From positions 1 through 30,748 of the forward strand of contig SFII01000004.1 of assembly GCA_004555335.1 (NCBI GenBank): a stretch of 30,748 nucleotides of DNA, in the 5' to 3' direction. How positions within the stretch are numbered: position 1 is the stretch's first letter; each line of letters starts with the position of its first letter. Source of the stretch: Coriobacteriaceae bacterium. Its GTDB lineage: Bacteria; Actinomycetota; Coriobacteriia; Coriobacteriales; Eggerthellaceae. Of this stretch, positions 1 to 10,025 are shown piece by piece. The position numbers were made by a program, and so were the translations under genes. Below the pieces are notes generated by a model. The model saw only the letters and a program-made list of their open reading frames with translations, was not told the DNA's origin and made no database searches.

Positions 1-1
1 C

Positions 2-412
2 CGCAAGTTCTTGGAGCAGACCTATTCCATCCTCACCAACGAATCCAGCTTCTCCACGAAGATGGACGTCACCATCATCCAGTGCGATGCCGAAATCACA
101 GACATCTACCACGTGAAGGAGCGCAAGGACTTCGACCGCTATCTGGATAACTTGGAAGTGAAGGGCTTAGGCGGCACCGACTTCCGTCCGGTATTCAGCT
201 ACGTGAACGACCAGATCGAACTGGGCGAGATCACCAACTTCGGCGGCGTGATCTACTTCACCGACGGCCAGGGCACCTATCCCACGAAAGCACCCGACTA
301 CAACGTCTGCTTCGCATTCGTGGACGAGATCCCCACCGACCCGCCGGTTCCCACCTGGGCCATGAAGATCCAGCTGGAAGAAACAGAATTCCTGGAAGAA
401 ACCGACTACTAG
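2..412 (+). CDS. VWA-like domain protein (DUF2201-type), C-terminal part
   Basis: The reading frame is open to the left edge, so only the last 136 codons are present. The visible part has the look of the VWA-like domain at the end of DUF2201-type putative metallopeptidase proteins: a GGTDFRPVF motif, then a hydrophobic strand ending in YFTDGQGTYP, which would form part of a metal-ion-dependent adhesion-type fold. The N-terminal half, where the putative metallopeptidase part would lie, is outside the window. The next gene, 102 bp downstream on the same strand, is a MoxR-type AAA+ ATPase, the usual partner of VWA proteins. Such pairs are thought to act as chaperone-like complexes that remodel or metallate other proteins, but the client here is unknown. 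Family assignment is fairly sure; the cellular role is inferred. Confidence 0.8.
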   Translation, partial: RKFLEQTYSILTNESSFSTKMDVTIIQCDAEITDIYHVKERKDFDRYLDNLEVKGLGGTDFRPVFSYVNDQIELGEITNFGGVIYFTDGQGTYPTKAPDYNVCFAFVDEIPTDPPVPTWAMKIQLEETEFLEETDY

Positions 413-514
413 GCGCGCAGATGGAAGATTCCCGCCGGCGCCCGCTCAAGCAGCCGGCCACCCGATGCCGCACCTGAAACGCAAGAGAACAGGCTCGAAA
501 GAGAAAGGACATAT

Positions 515-2032
515 ATGGATATCCGCCAGGCAAAGGACCAGATCAAGTACGCCATGCAGGCATACTTCTCCAAGGACGAGTTCGGCAACTACCGCCTGAC
601 CCCCCAGCGCCAGCGCCCCGTCTTCTTGATCGGTGCGCCCGGTATCGGCAAGACCGCCATCATGGAGCAGATCGCCCATGAACTGGACGTGGCCTTGGTT
701 TCCTACTCCATGACCCATCACACCCGTCAGAGCGCACTGGGCCTGCCCTTCATCGCCAAGAAGAACTACGGCGGCGAAGAATTCGAGGTTTCCGAATACA
801 CCATGAGCGAGATCATCTCGAGCGTCTATGACGCCATCGAGGCAACCGGCCGCACCGAGGGCATCCTGTTCCTGGACGAGATCAACTGCGTTTCCGAAAC
901 CCTCACCCCCGCGATGCTGCAGTTCCTGCAGTACAAGACCTTCGGCCGCCATCGCGTGCCCGACGGCTGGATCGTGGTCACCGCAGGCAACCCGCCCGAG
1001 TACAACCGCACCGTCCATGACTTCGACATCGCAACCTGGGACCGCTTGAAGCGCATCGACGTCGAGCCCGACTTCAACGTATGGCGCGACTACGCAATCG
1101 ACCACGGCACCCATCCCGCCGTCATCACCTATCTGGATATCAAGCGCAACCACTTTTACAGCGTCGAGACCACCGTCGACGGCAAGAGTTTCGTCACCGC
1201 CCGCGGTTGGGACGACCTTTCCGCGATGATCCGCCTGTACGAAGAGCAGAACCTGCCCGTTGACGAGCTGCTGATCGGCCAGTACGTCCAGGATCCCGAG
1301 ATCTCCAAATCCTTCGCGGTGTACTACGAGCTGTTCACCAAGTACCGCTCCGACTACCAGATCGACAAGATCCTGGCCGGCGAGGCGGACGAGGGCATCA
1401 TCTCCCGCGCCGCAAAGGCGCCCTTCGACGAACGAGTTTCCCTGATGGGCCTTATCACCGACGCCCTGGGCAACACCCTGCGCTCCACCATGCTGGAAGA
1501 AAAGGCCGTTGAATTCGCATTCGGCCAGCTGAGCCAGATCAAGGAAGGCCTGGAAGCTGATTCGGACGAAGCCGACTGCCTGGAAGCCGCACGCGAGGCC
1601 CAGTTGGAAGCGACCCAGACCCTGGCGACCGAGCGCGCGAACGGCCTGATCACCGAAGGCAAGCGCCTGGCCTACCAGCGCTTCATCGCCCTGGTGAGCG
1701 ACGCCCTGAACGAAAACGGCAGCGAGGCGACCATGCCCTTCGCAACCCTGAAGGCCGCATTCGGCGCCGCGGTCGAGCGCCTGGACACCATGGTGGAAGA
1801 CGCCTCCGCAGCGCTGGATAACGCCTTCACCTTCACCGAGGCCGCCTTCGGGTCCGACCAGGAGATGCTGCTGCTGGTGACCGCGCTTTCCGCAAACCGC
1901 TTCGGCATGGACTTCATCAACAGCCACGGCTGCGAGAAGTACTTCGCCCACAACCAGGACCTGCTGTTCTACGAGCGCGGCAACGACCTTGCCGACCGCA
2001 TCAACCAGGTGTCCCTGGAAGAAGAGGAATAG
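515..2032 (+). CDS. MoxR-type AAA+ ATPase
   Basis: This 505-residue protein has a Walker A motif GAPGIGKT at residues 40-47, a Walker B ILFLDE at about 117-122 and a sensor-1 segment TAGNPP at about 156-161, followed by arginines that could serve as arginine fingers near 178-180. This is the arrangement of MoxR-type AAA+ ATPases. The C-terminal 250 residues are acidic, mostly helical and not recognised as a known domain. The ATG start is preceded by AGAAAGGA at suitable distance. It follows the VWA-like gene in the same orientation, and MoxR/VWA pairs normally act together. A clear intrinsic terminator lies about 35 nt after the stop, so the pair probably ends a transcription unit. The ATPase call is secure; the substrate is unknown. 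Confidence 0.9.
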   Translation: MDIRQAKDQIKYAMQAYFSKDEFGNYRLTPQRQRPVFLIGAPGIGKTAIMEQIAHELDVALVSYSMTHHTRQSALGLPFIAKKNYGGEEFEVSEYTMSEIISSVYDAIEATGRTEGILFLDEINCVSETLTPAMLQFLQYKTFGRHRVPDGWIVVTAGNPPEYNRTVHDFDIATWDRLKRIDVEPDFNVWRDYAIDHGTHPAVITYLDIKRNHFYSVETTVDGKSFVTARGWDDLSAMIRLYEEQNLPVDELLIGQYVQDPEISKSFAVYYELFTKYRSDYQIDKILAGEADEGIISRAAKAPFDERVSLMGLITDALGNTLRSTMLEEKAVEFAFGQLSQIKEGLEADSDEADCLEAAREAQLEATQTLATERANGLITEGKRLAYQRFIALVSDALNENGSEATMPFATLKAAFGAAVERLDTMVEDASAALDNAFTFTEAAFGSDQEMLLLVTALSANRFGMDFINSHGCEKYFAHNQDLLFYERGNDLADRINQVSLEEEE

Positions 2033-2066
2033 GCAAGAAAGCAAGCCTTCTCCATCCACAAGGCGA

Positions 2067-2099
2067 ACGGGCGCCGGCAATGCTGCCAGCGCCCGTTTT
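2067..2099 (+). terminator. Intrinsic terminator after the MoxR gene
   Basis: Perfect 8-bp arms (2067-2074 with 2089-2096) enclose a second 4-bp stem, and the hairpin runs directly into TTTT. It sits 35 nt after the MoxR stop codon. Confidence 0.8.
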
Positions 2100-2137
2100 C
2101 GTCTGCAGGGATCGCATCCCAGACTCCCGCAAACGCA

Positions 2138-2163
2138 GCGAACCCGCCTTACGGCGGGTTCGC
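2138..2163 (-). terminator. Hairpin terminator downstream of the endonuclease gene
   Basis: Perfect 11-bp arms (2138-2148 with 2153-2163) close a four-base loop that reads GTAA on the minus strand. It lies about 40 nt after the endonuclease stop codon, between convergent genes. The downstream T tract on the minus strand is weak (TGCGTTTG), so termination strength is uncertain. Confidence 0.55.
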
Positions 2164-2201
2164 ATGTGAATCCGATCTTCAGTTGGGAATTCGGCAACCT
2201 C

Positions 2202-3374
2202 CTACGGATTGCACCTCTGGCACGGGGAATAGCCCATGGCGATGACCTCGTCCCTGCTCCCGTTGAAATACTCTTTGTTCTTGTCGCTCATGCGATCGAC
2301 CGAGCTGCATTCGGGAACATGGAATTTCTTGGAATTGGTATTGAGCACATACGATGCCGCTACCGCATCTCCCGAGGACGCAGGCTCCGCGGAATCCGTT
2401 GCTGCCGCCGCGGCCGCACCTGCCGCAGCCGCGCTGCTGCCGGAATCGTCCGAAGCCCCACCGGAGCCCTTGGTGCCGTCAGCCCAGTTCTCACCCGAAG
2501 CATAATCGATGGCCACACCGGGTTCCACGTTGTAGCAATAGATGCAGAACGAGATGCCCGCACCATCATCTTCCATGGAGCGCGCCTCCATCACCACACC
2601 GCGGGCGACCAGCTCGTTGCCCTCGAACAGGGGCGTCACACGGTAGAGCACATGGTTGCCGGTGCCCTTCACATACTGGGCGACCTTCGATTCGAAAGGT
2701 TCCATGCCATCCACGTTCATGGATCGGGTGCCGGTGATAAGGTTGCGCACGTTGGCGTTTTCCGCGGTCAGCTGATACCCCAGCAGGTGGCAGCGGTTGT
2801 AGACGTACTTGCCGTCAACCCAATCATATTTGTGCATGCACCAGCCGGAAGGCTTCACCGAACCGATAGAACCGCGTTTTTCGGTGGGCATGGTCTCCTG
2901 CCCCACAAGCGCTGCGCACTCGCCGCAACGGCCCAGACCATCCAGGGGCGCATAGCTCTCGAAGGATTCGTACGGATAATCATCCGGATCGAAATACGGC
3001 TGGTTGCCGTTCAGCTCCACATACGGAGAGCCGGAATACTCGGGAATCTGATCGAGCGTGACGAAATCGCCGGACGCCACCGCAGTGCCCTTTTCGGATT
3101 TCTCCGCGGTATCCTTGCCATCTGCCTTGGAGGCCGCCTGTTTACCCGATCCGGAATCCTTTTCCTGCGCATCCGCCGCCTTCTGATCGACAGCCTTCGC
3201 ACCGCCCGAACCCGACGAAGCCTCTTCCGCGTAGGCCGTTTCCTGGAACAACCCTGCAAGGCTGCTTTCGGGAGCGACCGCGAAGGTGAGCGCGCATACG
3301 CAAATCGCCGCCATTACGGCAGCGGCGACCCCGCCCGGCATGGAAAGCCTGGAACGCTTTTCCTCGTTTTTCAT
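2202..3374 (-). CDS. Secreted DNA/RNA non-specific endonuclease with C-terminal Cys motif
   Basis: The 390-residue protein begins with a basic stretch and one hydrophobic segment ending near AYAEE, which looks like an export signal. The central region carries the His-metal endonuclease signature of the NucA/streptodornase-like family, with NRCHLLGYQL followed by a conserved Asn about 16 residues on and NLITGTRSMN. It should cut DNA and RNA outside the membrane, for nutrition or defence. An Ala/Ser/Gly-rich low-complexity linker follows, then about 45 residues with FHVPECSSV and a final CQRCN, similar to the Ada-like metal-binding tail often attached to such nucleases. The ATG at 3374 is chosen because GGAG lies 9 nt upstream; in-frame starts further upstream lack a well-placed site. 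It lies 191 bp after tlyA and may have its own promoter. Confidence 0.85.
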   Translation of the reverse strand: MKNEEKRSRLSMPGGVAAAVMAAICVCALTFAVAPESSLAGLFQETAYAEEASSGSGGAKAVDQKAADAQEKDSGSGKQAASKADGKDTAEKSEKGTAVASGDFVTLDQIPEYSGSPYVELNGNQPYFDPDDYPYESFESYAPLDGLGRCGECAALVGQETMPTEKRGSIGSVKPSGWCMHKYDWVDGKYVYNRCHLLGYQLTAENANVRNLITGTRSMNVDGMEPFESKVAQYVKGTGNHVLYRVTPLFEGNELVARGVVMEARSMEDDGAGISFCIYCYNVEPGVAIDYASGENWADGTKGSGGASDDSGSSAAAAGAAAAAATDSAEPASSGDAVAASYVLNTNSKKFHVPECSSVDRMSDKNKEYFNGSRDEVIAMGYSPCQRCNP

Positions 3375-3565
3375 ATGAATCATCTCCGGTGTTAGCTTTC
3401 TGTAAGCTTGCTGAAGACACGATACCCCATCGGCACGCAAAAGCGCTACCGAAAGGGTTTTCAATATCGCGCATGAACAATGCCGATGGCTTCGCCTGAA
3501 TCACGTTCCGACAACACGGGCAGCCTCACCCAGCCCAACCGGGGAGCCGGACGCCGCCGACAACC

Positions 3566-4306
3566 CTAGCCGCGATACTCTGCGCGCACCAGGTATTCGA
3601 TATTCCCGCTGCGCTTGCCCACGATGGAGGATTCCACCGTATCGGTCACGCAGAAGCCCACCTGGGTCAGGGCGTCCTGAACCTCGCGCACGGTACGCGC
3701 ACGAACTTCAGGGTCGACCACCAAACCGCCTTCGGTTTCGTCGTGGTTGCTTTCGAACTGCGGCTTCACCAGGCCGATGAACACGCTTCCCGGCGCGCAC
3801 AGGCGCGCGAACACGCCCGCCAGCTGCGCCAAGCCGATGAAGCTCAAATCGGCCACCAGGATATCGAAAGGAGCCCCCAGGCTTTCGGGGCTCGCGGTCT
3901 TGATGTTGGTACGCTCGAACACGCTCACGCGTGAATCGGTGCGCACCTCCCAGGCAAGCTGCCCGTAATTCACATCAACGCACGCCACGCTTGCGGCGCC
4001 GCGCTGCAGCAGGCAGTCCGAAAACCCGCCCGTGGAAGATCCGATGTCGATGCAGCTCTTCCCTTCCACGCACTGACCGAAGGCGTCTAAAGCGCCCGCA
4101 AGCTTGAAGCCGCCGCGGGAAACATACTGGCGCCTTCCCTTCGCCTGGATGGCGGCATCGGGGTCGACCTTCATCGCAGCGCTGGTGGCATATTCGTCCC
4201 CCACCTTCACCTCGCGGGCCAGAACGGCACGCAGGGCCGCCTGGACGTCCGGATAGATACCTCGCTCCACCAGCAGCTGGTCCAAGCGCAGCTTCTTGCT
4301 CGCCAT
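3566..4306 (-). CDS. tlyA: TlyA family rRNA 2'-O-methyltransferase
   Basis: The 246-residue protein has an N-terminal S4 RNA-binding domain (KLRLDQLLVERG onward, about residues 4-65) and an FtsJ-like SAM-dependent methyltransferase domain with the glycine-rich motif CIDIGSSTGGFSD. The Asp, Lys and Glu of the K-D-K-E type catalytic set are visible in VADLSF, LVKPQFE and GNIEYLVRAEY. TlyA proteins methylate ribose 2'-hydroxyls of 16S and/or 23S rRNA, and their loss gives capreomycin resistance in mycobacteria; the old name hemolysin is misleading. The start lies 9 nt after the ligA stop, with GGGGCGG in the gap, so it is translationally linked to ligA. Length is normal for the short actinobacterial type. 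Confidence 0.93.
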   Translation of the reverse strand: MASKKLRLDQLLVERGIYPDVQAALRAVLAREVKVGDEYATSAAMKVDPDAAIQAKGRRQYVSRGGFKLAGALDAFGQCVEGKSCIDIGSSTGGFSDCLLQRGAASVACVDVNYGQLAWEVRTDSRVSVFERTNIKTASPESLGAPFDILVADLSFIGLAQLAGVFARLCAPGSVFIGLVKPQFESNHDETEGGLVVDPEVRARTVREVQDALTQVGFCVTDTVESSIVGKRSGNIEYLVRAEYRG

Positions 4307-4315
4307 ATCCGCCCC

Positions 4316-6460
4316 CTACGCTTCCACCTGGGGCGCCTGACCGGTCTCCAAGATACGCAGGAAATCCTCTTCCTCCAGCACGGGAACGCCCAACGATTCC
4401 GCCTTCGTGCGCTTCGAGCCCGCCTTCACGCCGGCGATTACGAAGCTGGTCTTCTTCGACACGCTTCCCGACACCTTCGCCCCCATGGCCTTCAGGCGCG
4501 CACCCGCCTCGTCACGGCTCATGCCGGATTGCTCCAAGGTGCCGGTAAGCACGAAGGTGAGCCCTTCCAAGGTCTGCTCTCCAAAATCTGCGGGCGCCTG
4601 GGATTCCATCGACACGCCATGCCTTTCCAAACGCTCGATAACCGCGGCGTTGTCGGGCACGCGCAGGAAGGTATGGATGCTGCGGGCGACGATCGCGCCG
4701 ATGCCGTCAACAGCCGCCAGGTCCTCCTCGCTCGCCTGGCGCAGAAGCTCCATGGATGGGAAGGCGGCCGCCAGGGCCTCGCCCGTGGTCTTGCCCACAT
4801 GGCGGATGCCCAGGCCGAAGATGACGCGCGCGAAACCGCGGTCCTTGCTCGCCTGGATTTCGGCAACCACCTTCTTGGCCACCACGTGGCCCAAACGCAC
4901 GCGCTGGCCGTCCTTCATATGGCGGTTGAGCTCGGTCAGCGCGAGCTCGTCCTCGTCGAGGCTGTAATAGTCCGCGACATCGGTCAGGCGGCCCGACTCG
5001 ACCAGGCGGGAAACCAATTCCTCGCCCATGCCCTCGATGTCCATAGCGCCGCGGCTCGCCCAATGGATGAGCCTTTCCTTCGCCTGCGCGGGGCAGTCGA
5101 TGGAAACGCAGCGGAGTGCAGCCTCCCCCGCCTCGCGCACGACAGGGCTTCCGCAGCTGGGGCAGGTTTCGGGCATGGCCCACTCGACAGCGCCTTCGGG
5201 GCGAAGCGCCGGAACGTGGCCCAGGATTTCGGGGATGACGTCGCCCGCTTTGCGCACAATCACGGTATCGCCCACGCGCACGTCCTTGCGGCGGACTTCG
5301 TCTTCGTTATGCAGGGTCGCGCGCGCCACGGTGGACCCGGCCACACGCACGGGGTCAAGCTCCGCAACGGGAGTGAGCACCCCGGTACGCCCCACCTGCA
5401 CGGTGATATCGCGCAAGAGCGTGGTGCGCTCTTCGGGCGGGAACTTGTAGGCGATGGCCCATCGGGGAGCGCGGGCGGTGAAGCCCATCCGGTCCTGGAT
5501 GGCGAAATCGTTCACCTTCACCACCACGCCGTCGATTTCGTAGGGAAGGCTATCGCGCTTTTCCAGCGCCTCCTCGCAGAAGGCGCGCACTTCCTCGGCA
5601 CTGCTGCACAGGCGCACGTCGGGGTTCACATGGAAACCCGCACGACGCAGCCACTCAAGCAGCTGGTACTGCCCTTCCAGCTGAAGCGACGCATTGGATG
5701 CCGCGGCGTAGATGAAGGAGGAAAGCCCGCGCCGGGCCGTCACACCGGCATCCTTCTGGCGCAAGCTGCCGGCAGCCGCATTGCGCGGATTGGCGAATAC
5801 CGCCTTGCCGTTCTCCTCAGCCTGCGCATTGAGCTTCTCGAAGCTCGCCTTGGGCATATACACCTCGCCGCGCAGTTCGATGGGCTGGGCAGGATCGGCG
5901 ATGGCATCTTCGGCATCATCGCGCAAGCGCAGGGGCACATCCATGATGGTGCGGATGTTCGCCGTCACGTCCTCTCCCGTGGTTCCGTCACCACGGGTCG
6001 CCGCATGGTCCAGCCTGCCCTGGTTGTAGGTGAGCGCGATACCGCTGCCGTCGATCTTGAGCTCGCAGCACAAGGGGACCACGCCGCCAACCGCCTCGAA
6101 GGTGCGCTGCATCCAGGCATCCAGCTCTTCCAGGTCCATGGCATCGTCGAGCGAGTACATGCGCGCCGCATGCTTGATGGGGGCGAACTGCTCTCCCACA
6201 TAGCCGCCCACGCGCTGGGTAGGCGACGAGGGGTCGTAGTATTCGGGATGGCGCGCCTCCAGCTCGCGCAGCTGGCGCATGAGCGAGTCGAAGGCGGCGT
6301 CGGATATGCTGGGGTTGTCCTGCGCGTAATACAGGTAGCTGTGATGCTCGATTTCCCTGCGCAGGGATTCGATGACCGCTTTCGGATCGCTTGCAGTCTG
6401 GGCCATCTGGACCTCGTCGAACAATCCCAGCTGGCCTTCGCCCATTTCCATCGATGCCAT
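4316..6460 (-). CDS. ligA: NAD+-dependent DNA ligase LigA
   Basis: This full-length LigA has 714 residues. The adenylated lysine is in CELKIDGSG (K135). An OB-fold region follows, then a four-cysteine zinc finger (CPSCGSP ... RCVSIDCPAQ), helix-hairpin-helix repeats around VDGIGAIVARS and a C-terminal BRCT domain (GLTFVLTGTL onward). It seals nicks during replication and repair using NAD+. The ATG has AAGGGGGAT just upstream, which decides the start. It is the fourth gene of the glmS-acpS-nnrD-ligA-tlyA series, 9 nt after nnrD and 9 nt before tlyA. All key residues are present. Confidence 0.97.
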   Translation of the reverse strand: MASMEMGEGQLGLFDEVQMAQTASDPKAVIESLRREIEHHSYLYYAQDNPSISDAAFDSLMRQLRELEARHPEYYDPSSPTQRVGGYVGEQFAPIKHAARMYSLDDAMDLEELDAWMQRTFEAVGGVVPLCCELKIDGSGIALTYNQGRLDHAATRGDGTTGEDVTANIRTIMDVPLRLRDDAEDAIADPAQPIELRGEVYMPKASFEKLNAQAEENGKAVFANPRNAAAGSLRQKDAGVTARRGLSSFIYAAASNASLQLEGQYQLLEWLRRAGFHVNPDVRLCSSAEEVRAFCEEALEKRDSLPYEIDGVVVKVNDFAIQDRMGFTARAPRWAIAYKFPPEERTTLLRDITVQVGRTGVLTPVAELDPVRVAGSTVARATLHNEDEVRRKDVRVGDTVIVRKAGDVIPEILGHVPALRPEGAVEWAMPETCPSCGSPVVREAGEAALRCVSIDCPAQAKERLIHWASRGAMDIEGMGEELVSRLVESGRLTDVADYYSLDEDELALTELNRHMKDGQRVRLGHVVAKKVVAEIQASKDRGFARVIFGLGIRHVGKTTGEALAAAFPSMELLRQASEEDLAAVDGIGAIVARSIHTFLRVPDNAAVIERLERHGVSMESQAPADFGEQTLEGLTFVLTGTLEQSGMSRDEAGARLKAMGAKVSGSVSKKTSFVIAGVKAGSKRTKAESLGVPVLEEEDFLRILETGQAPQVEA

Positions 6461-6469
6461 GTATCCCCC

Positions 6470-7384
6470 TTATCGCTTTCCGTTCGACGCGGCCGCATCG
6501 CGGGCGGCAGCACGTTCCGCCACTTCCTTCAAGTGGAAGACCGCATCCGGCAGGTAGCGGATGATCTCTTCCGCGCACACGGAGATGGTGGAGTAATCCT
6601 GTGCGGCGAAGATGCCGGAATAGGCATGCATGGTGGTGCCCAGCACGCAGGATTCCACCGGCCCCAGGCCCTGCGCCAGAAGCGCGCCGATAATGCCCGC
6701 CAGGACGTCCCCGGTACCCGCCTTTGCAAGCGCCGGCGTTCCCTTGTCCATGCAGTACAAACCATCGCCGTCGGTGATGTAGGTCTTGGGCCCCTTCAGC
6801 ACGGTGATGGTGCCGTAGGCCTGCGAGAGCATGAGCGCCAAATCCTCCGGGTCGCCGGTAGGGATGTTGAACACGCGGGCGAGCGCATTCGCCTCGCCGC
6901 CGTGAGGGGTGATGATGGTGGAATAGCCCGCATGGTAGCGGTCCTCGCACAGGCTGCGGAACCTACGGCCCGAAAGCAGCCTCAGGGCGGTTCCGTCTAC
7001 CAGGACCGGCGCCTGGGCGTGGCGCAGCAGGGCACGTGTGATGTTCGATGCATAGGGGTTGCCCGGATCGAAGCCGCAACCCACCACGAAGGCACAGGGA
7101 TGATGGTCCGAAGACACCTTCAGGTCGTGTTCGTTGAAGGAAGTCCACGGACGCACCACCAACGACGGGTGGTACATCTGCAGCTGCGACACGATGGAGT
7201 CTTCTGTGAAGACCTCGGTGTAACCCGCCCCGGCACGCTGGCTCGCAAGGGACGAGAGCGCCGCGGCACCGGGATAGGTGCTGCTGCCCACGATAAGCGT
7301 CAGCTTCCCGCGCGTGTATTTATTCGCATCCTCGGCCGGGAACGGCAGAAGGCTTGCGATATATTCATCGGTGTATTTCTTCAT
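6470..7384 (-). CDS. nnrD: ADP/ATP-dependent NAD(P)H-hydrate dehydratase
   Basis: The 304-residue protein belongs to the ribokinase-like YjeF C-terminal family. It shows TPHGGEANAL at about 159-168 and the nucleotide-binding, catalytic-Asp motif GTGDVLAG at 223-230. It converts the damaged S form of NAD(P)H hydrate back to NAD(P)H, using ADP or ATP. The N-terminal epimerase domain found in many bacterial bifunctional Nnr proteins is absent, so the epimerase must come from elsewhere or from spontaneous epimerisation. Its ATG overlaps the acpS stop in an ATGA arrangement, which indicates translational coupling. Proximity to acpS is common in bacteria. Confidence 0.92.
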   Translation of the reverse strand: MKKYTDEYIASLLPFPAEDANKYTRGKLTLIVGSSTYPGAAALSSLASQRAGAGYTEVFTEDSIVSQLQMYHPSLVVRPWTSFNEHDLKVSSDHHPCAFVVGCGFDPGNPYASNITRALLRHAQAPVLVDGTALRLLSGRRFRSLCEDRYHAGYSTIITPHGGEANALARVFNIPTGDPEDLALMLSQAYGTITVLKGPKTYITDGDGLYCMDKGTPALAKAGTGDVLAGIIGALLAQGLGPVESCVLGTTMHAYSGIFAAQDYSTISVCAEEIIRYLPDAVFHLKEVAERAAARDAAASNGKR

Positions 7385-7960
7385 TTCCTGCTCGCTTCCT
7401 CATCCCGGGGTCCGGACGCCTTCCCCGTGGGAAGGTCGTCTAAGATGCCCCGTACCTCCTTGAAGCTCTGGGATAATTCCCGGGCGGGGCTTTTCGGCTT
7501 TTCCGCCTGAGGGACGGAATCAGCCGTTATCGCCATGGCGCAGGCCACTGCTTCCGTATGCGTGAACGAAAGCGAGACCGCCACCTCCAGGATACCAAGG
7601 CTTTTCGCCAATCGCCGGGCTTTACCATGCAGGCGCACGCTCGGACGGCTTCCCGGCACGCGGACGATCTCCACTTCCGACAAGGGGATACCGGCGAAGG
7701 CATGCTCCCCCATCGCCTTGAGCACGGCCTGCTTCGCCGCAAAGCGGGTGGCGAAATGCACTGCCGGATTGGCCGTTTTGGCGCAGTACGCGCGCTCGTC
7801 TTCGGTGAACACGCGCAGCGCAAAACGCGGGGTGCGCCCCAGCACCCGCTCCATCCGGCATATCTCCACTATATCAAGCCCAAGACCCGCCCCGTCTTCG
7901 GCGGACGCGGAATCCGCAGAAGGGGGGCGGGTCTGCAGGAAGCGCTTTTCGGAAGGCGCG

Positions 7961-7968
<8 letters not shown>
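7381..7968 (-). CDS. acpS: Holo-[acyl-carrier-protein] synthase, extended and with an altered metal site
   Basis: AcpS transfers 4'-phosphopantetheine from CoA to acyl carrier protein. The metal-binding Asp is in GLGLDIVEI (D32), and the C-terminal strand SLSFTHTEAVA is normal. The usual motif RFAAKEA reads RFAAKQA, so the second Mg2+ ligand, Glu58 in B. subtilis AcpS, is Gln80 here (codon CAG). The protein has 195 residues against about 120 for the family. The extra parts are about 28 residues at the N terminus and about 45 polar residues after the catalytic core. The start is TTG at 7968, overlapping the glmS stop by 8 nt. No ATG or GTG lies between it and the essential Asp, so the N-terminal extension may be real. 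The stop overlaps nnrD by 4 nt. Confidence 0.85.
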
Positions 7969-9808
<1,840 letters not shown>

Positions 9809-9884
9809 AGGGAAACCTTTCGGTTGAACGCCAATCGGCGTGAAACTACACATTGTCGGGTCGAAACCCGCATTCGGTATTCTA
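9809..9884 (-). promoter_or_regulatory. Probable glmS promoter -10 and leader with two small hairpins
   Basis: A TAGAAT box (9884-9879, minus strand) lies about 70 nt before the glmS start and just after the terminator of the upstream gene. No good -35 is visible. The predicted leader has a 5-bp hairpin (9857-9861 with 9866-9870) and a smaller CGCC/GGCG hairpin nearer the start. The glmS ribozyme core was not recognised. Confidence 0.4.
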
Positions 9885-9925
9885 AAGGATAGCCCACCGT
9901 CCCCGAAGCAGGGCACGTAAGCAAC

Positions 9926-9965
9926 AAAAAAAGCAGGCCAGCCCCCGCATTGGGGACCGGCCTGC
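9926..9965 (-). terminator. Intrinsic terminator of the EF-G-like gene
   Basis: On the minus strand, 7-bp arms (9959-9965 with 9933-9939) and an inner CCCC/GGGG stem are followed by seven T residues. It lies 60 nt after the stop of the EF-G-like gene and separates it from glmS. Confidence 0.9.
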
Positions 9966-10025
9966 CGGATGATCCTAAGGCGATTGCCCGATACCGCACC
10001 CGGGCCTTCGCTGATACCAGGTGAT

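Noticed and set aside
446..2197. A 583-residue open frame on the minus strand
   Set aside because: It lies opposite the MoxR gene and its protein has no domain logic, being rich in Gly, Val, Ala and Gln. It is a shadow of the real gene, as are similar very long antisense frames at 4529-7510 and 24059-27385.
3375..3464. Longer N terminus for the endonuclease
   Set aside because: The extra 30 residues lie before the export signal, and the ATG at 3374 has GGAG at good distance.
9809..9884. glmS ribozyme in the glmS leader
   Set aside because: The leader is short and contains only two small hairpins; the ribozyme core was not found.
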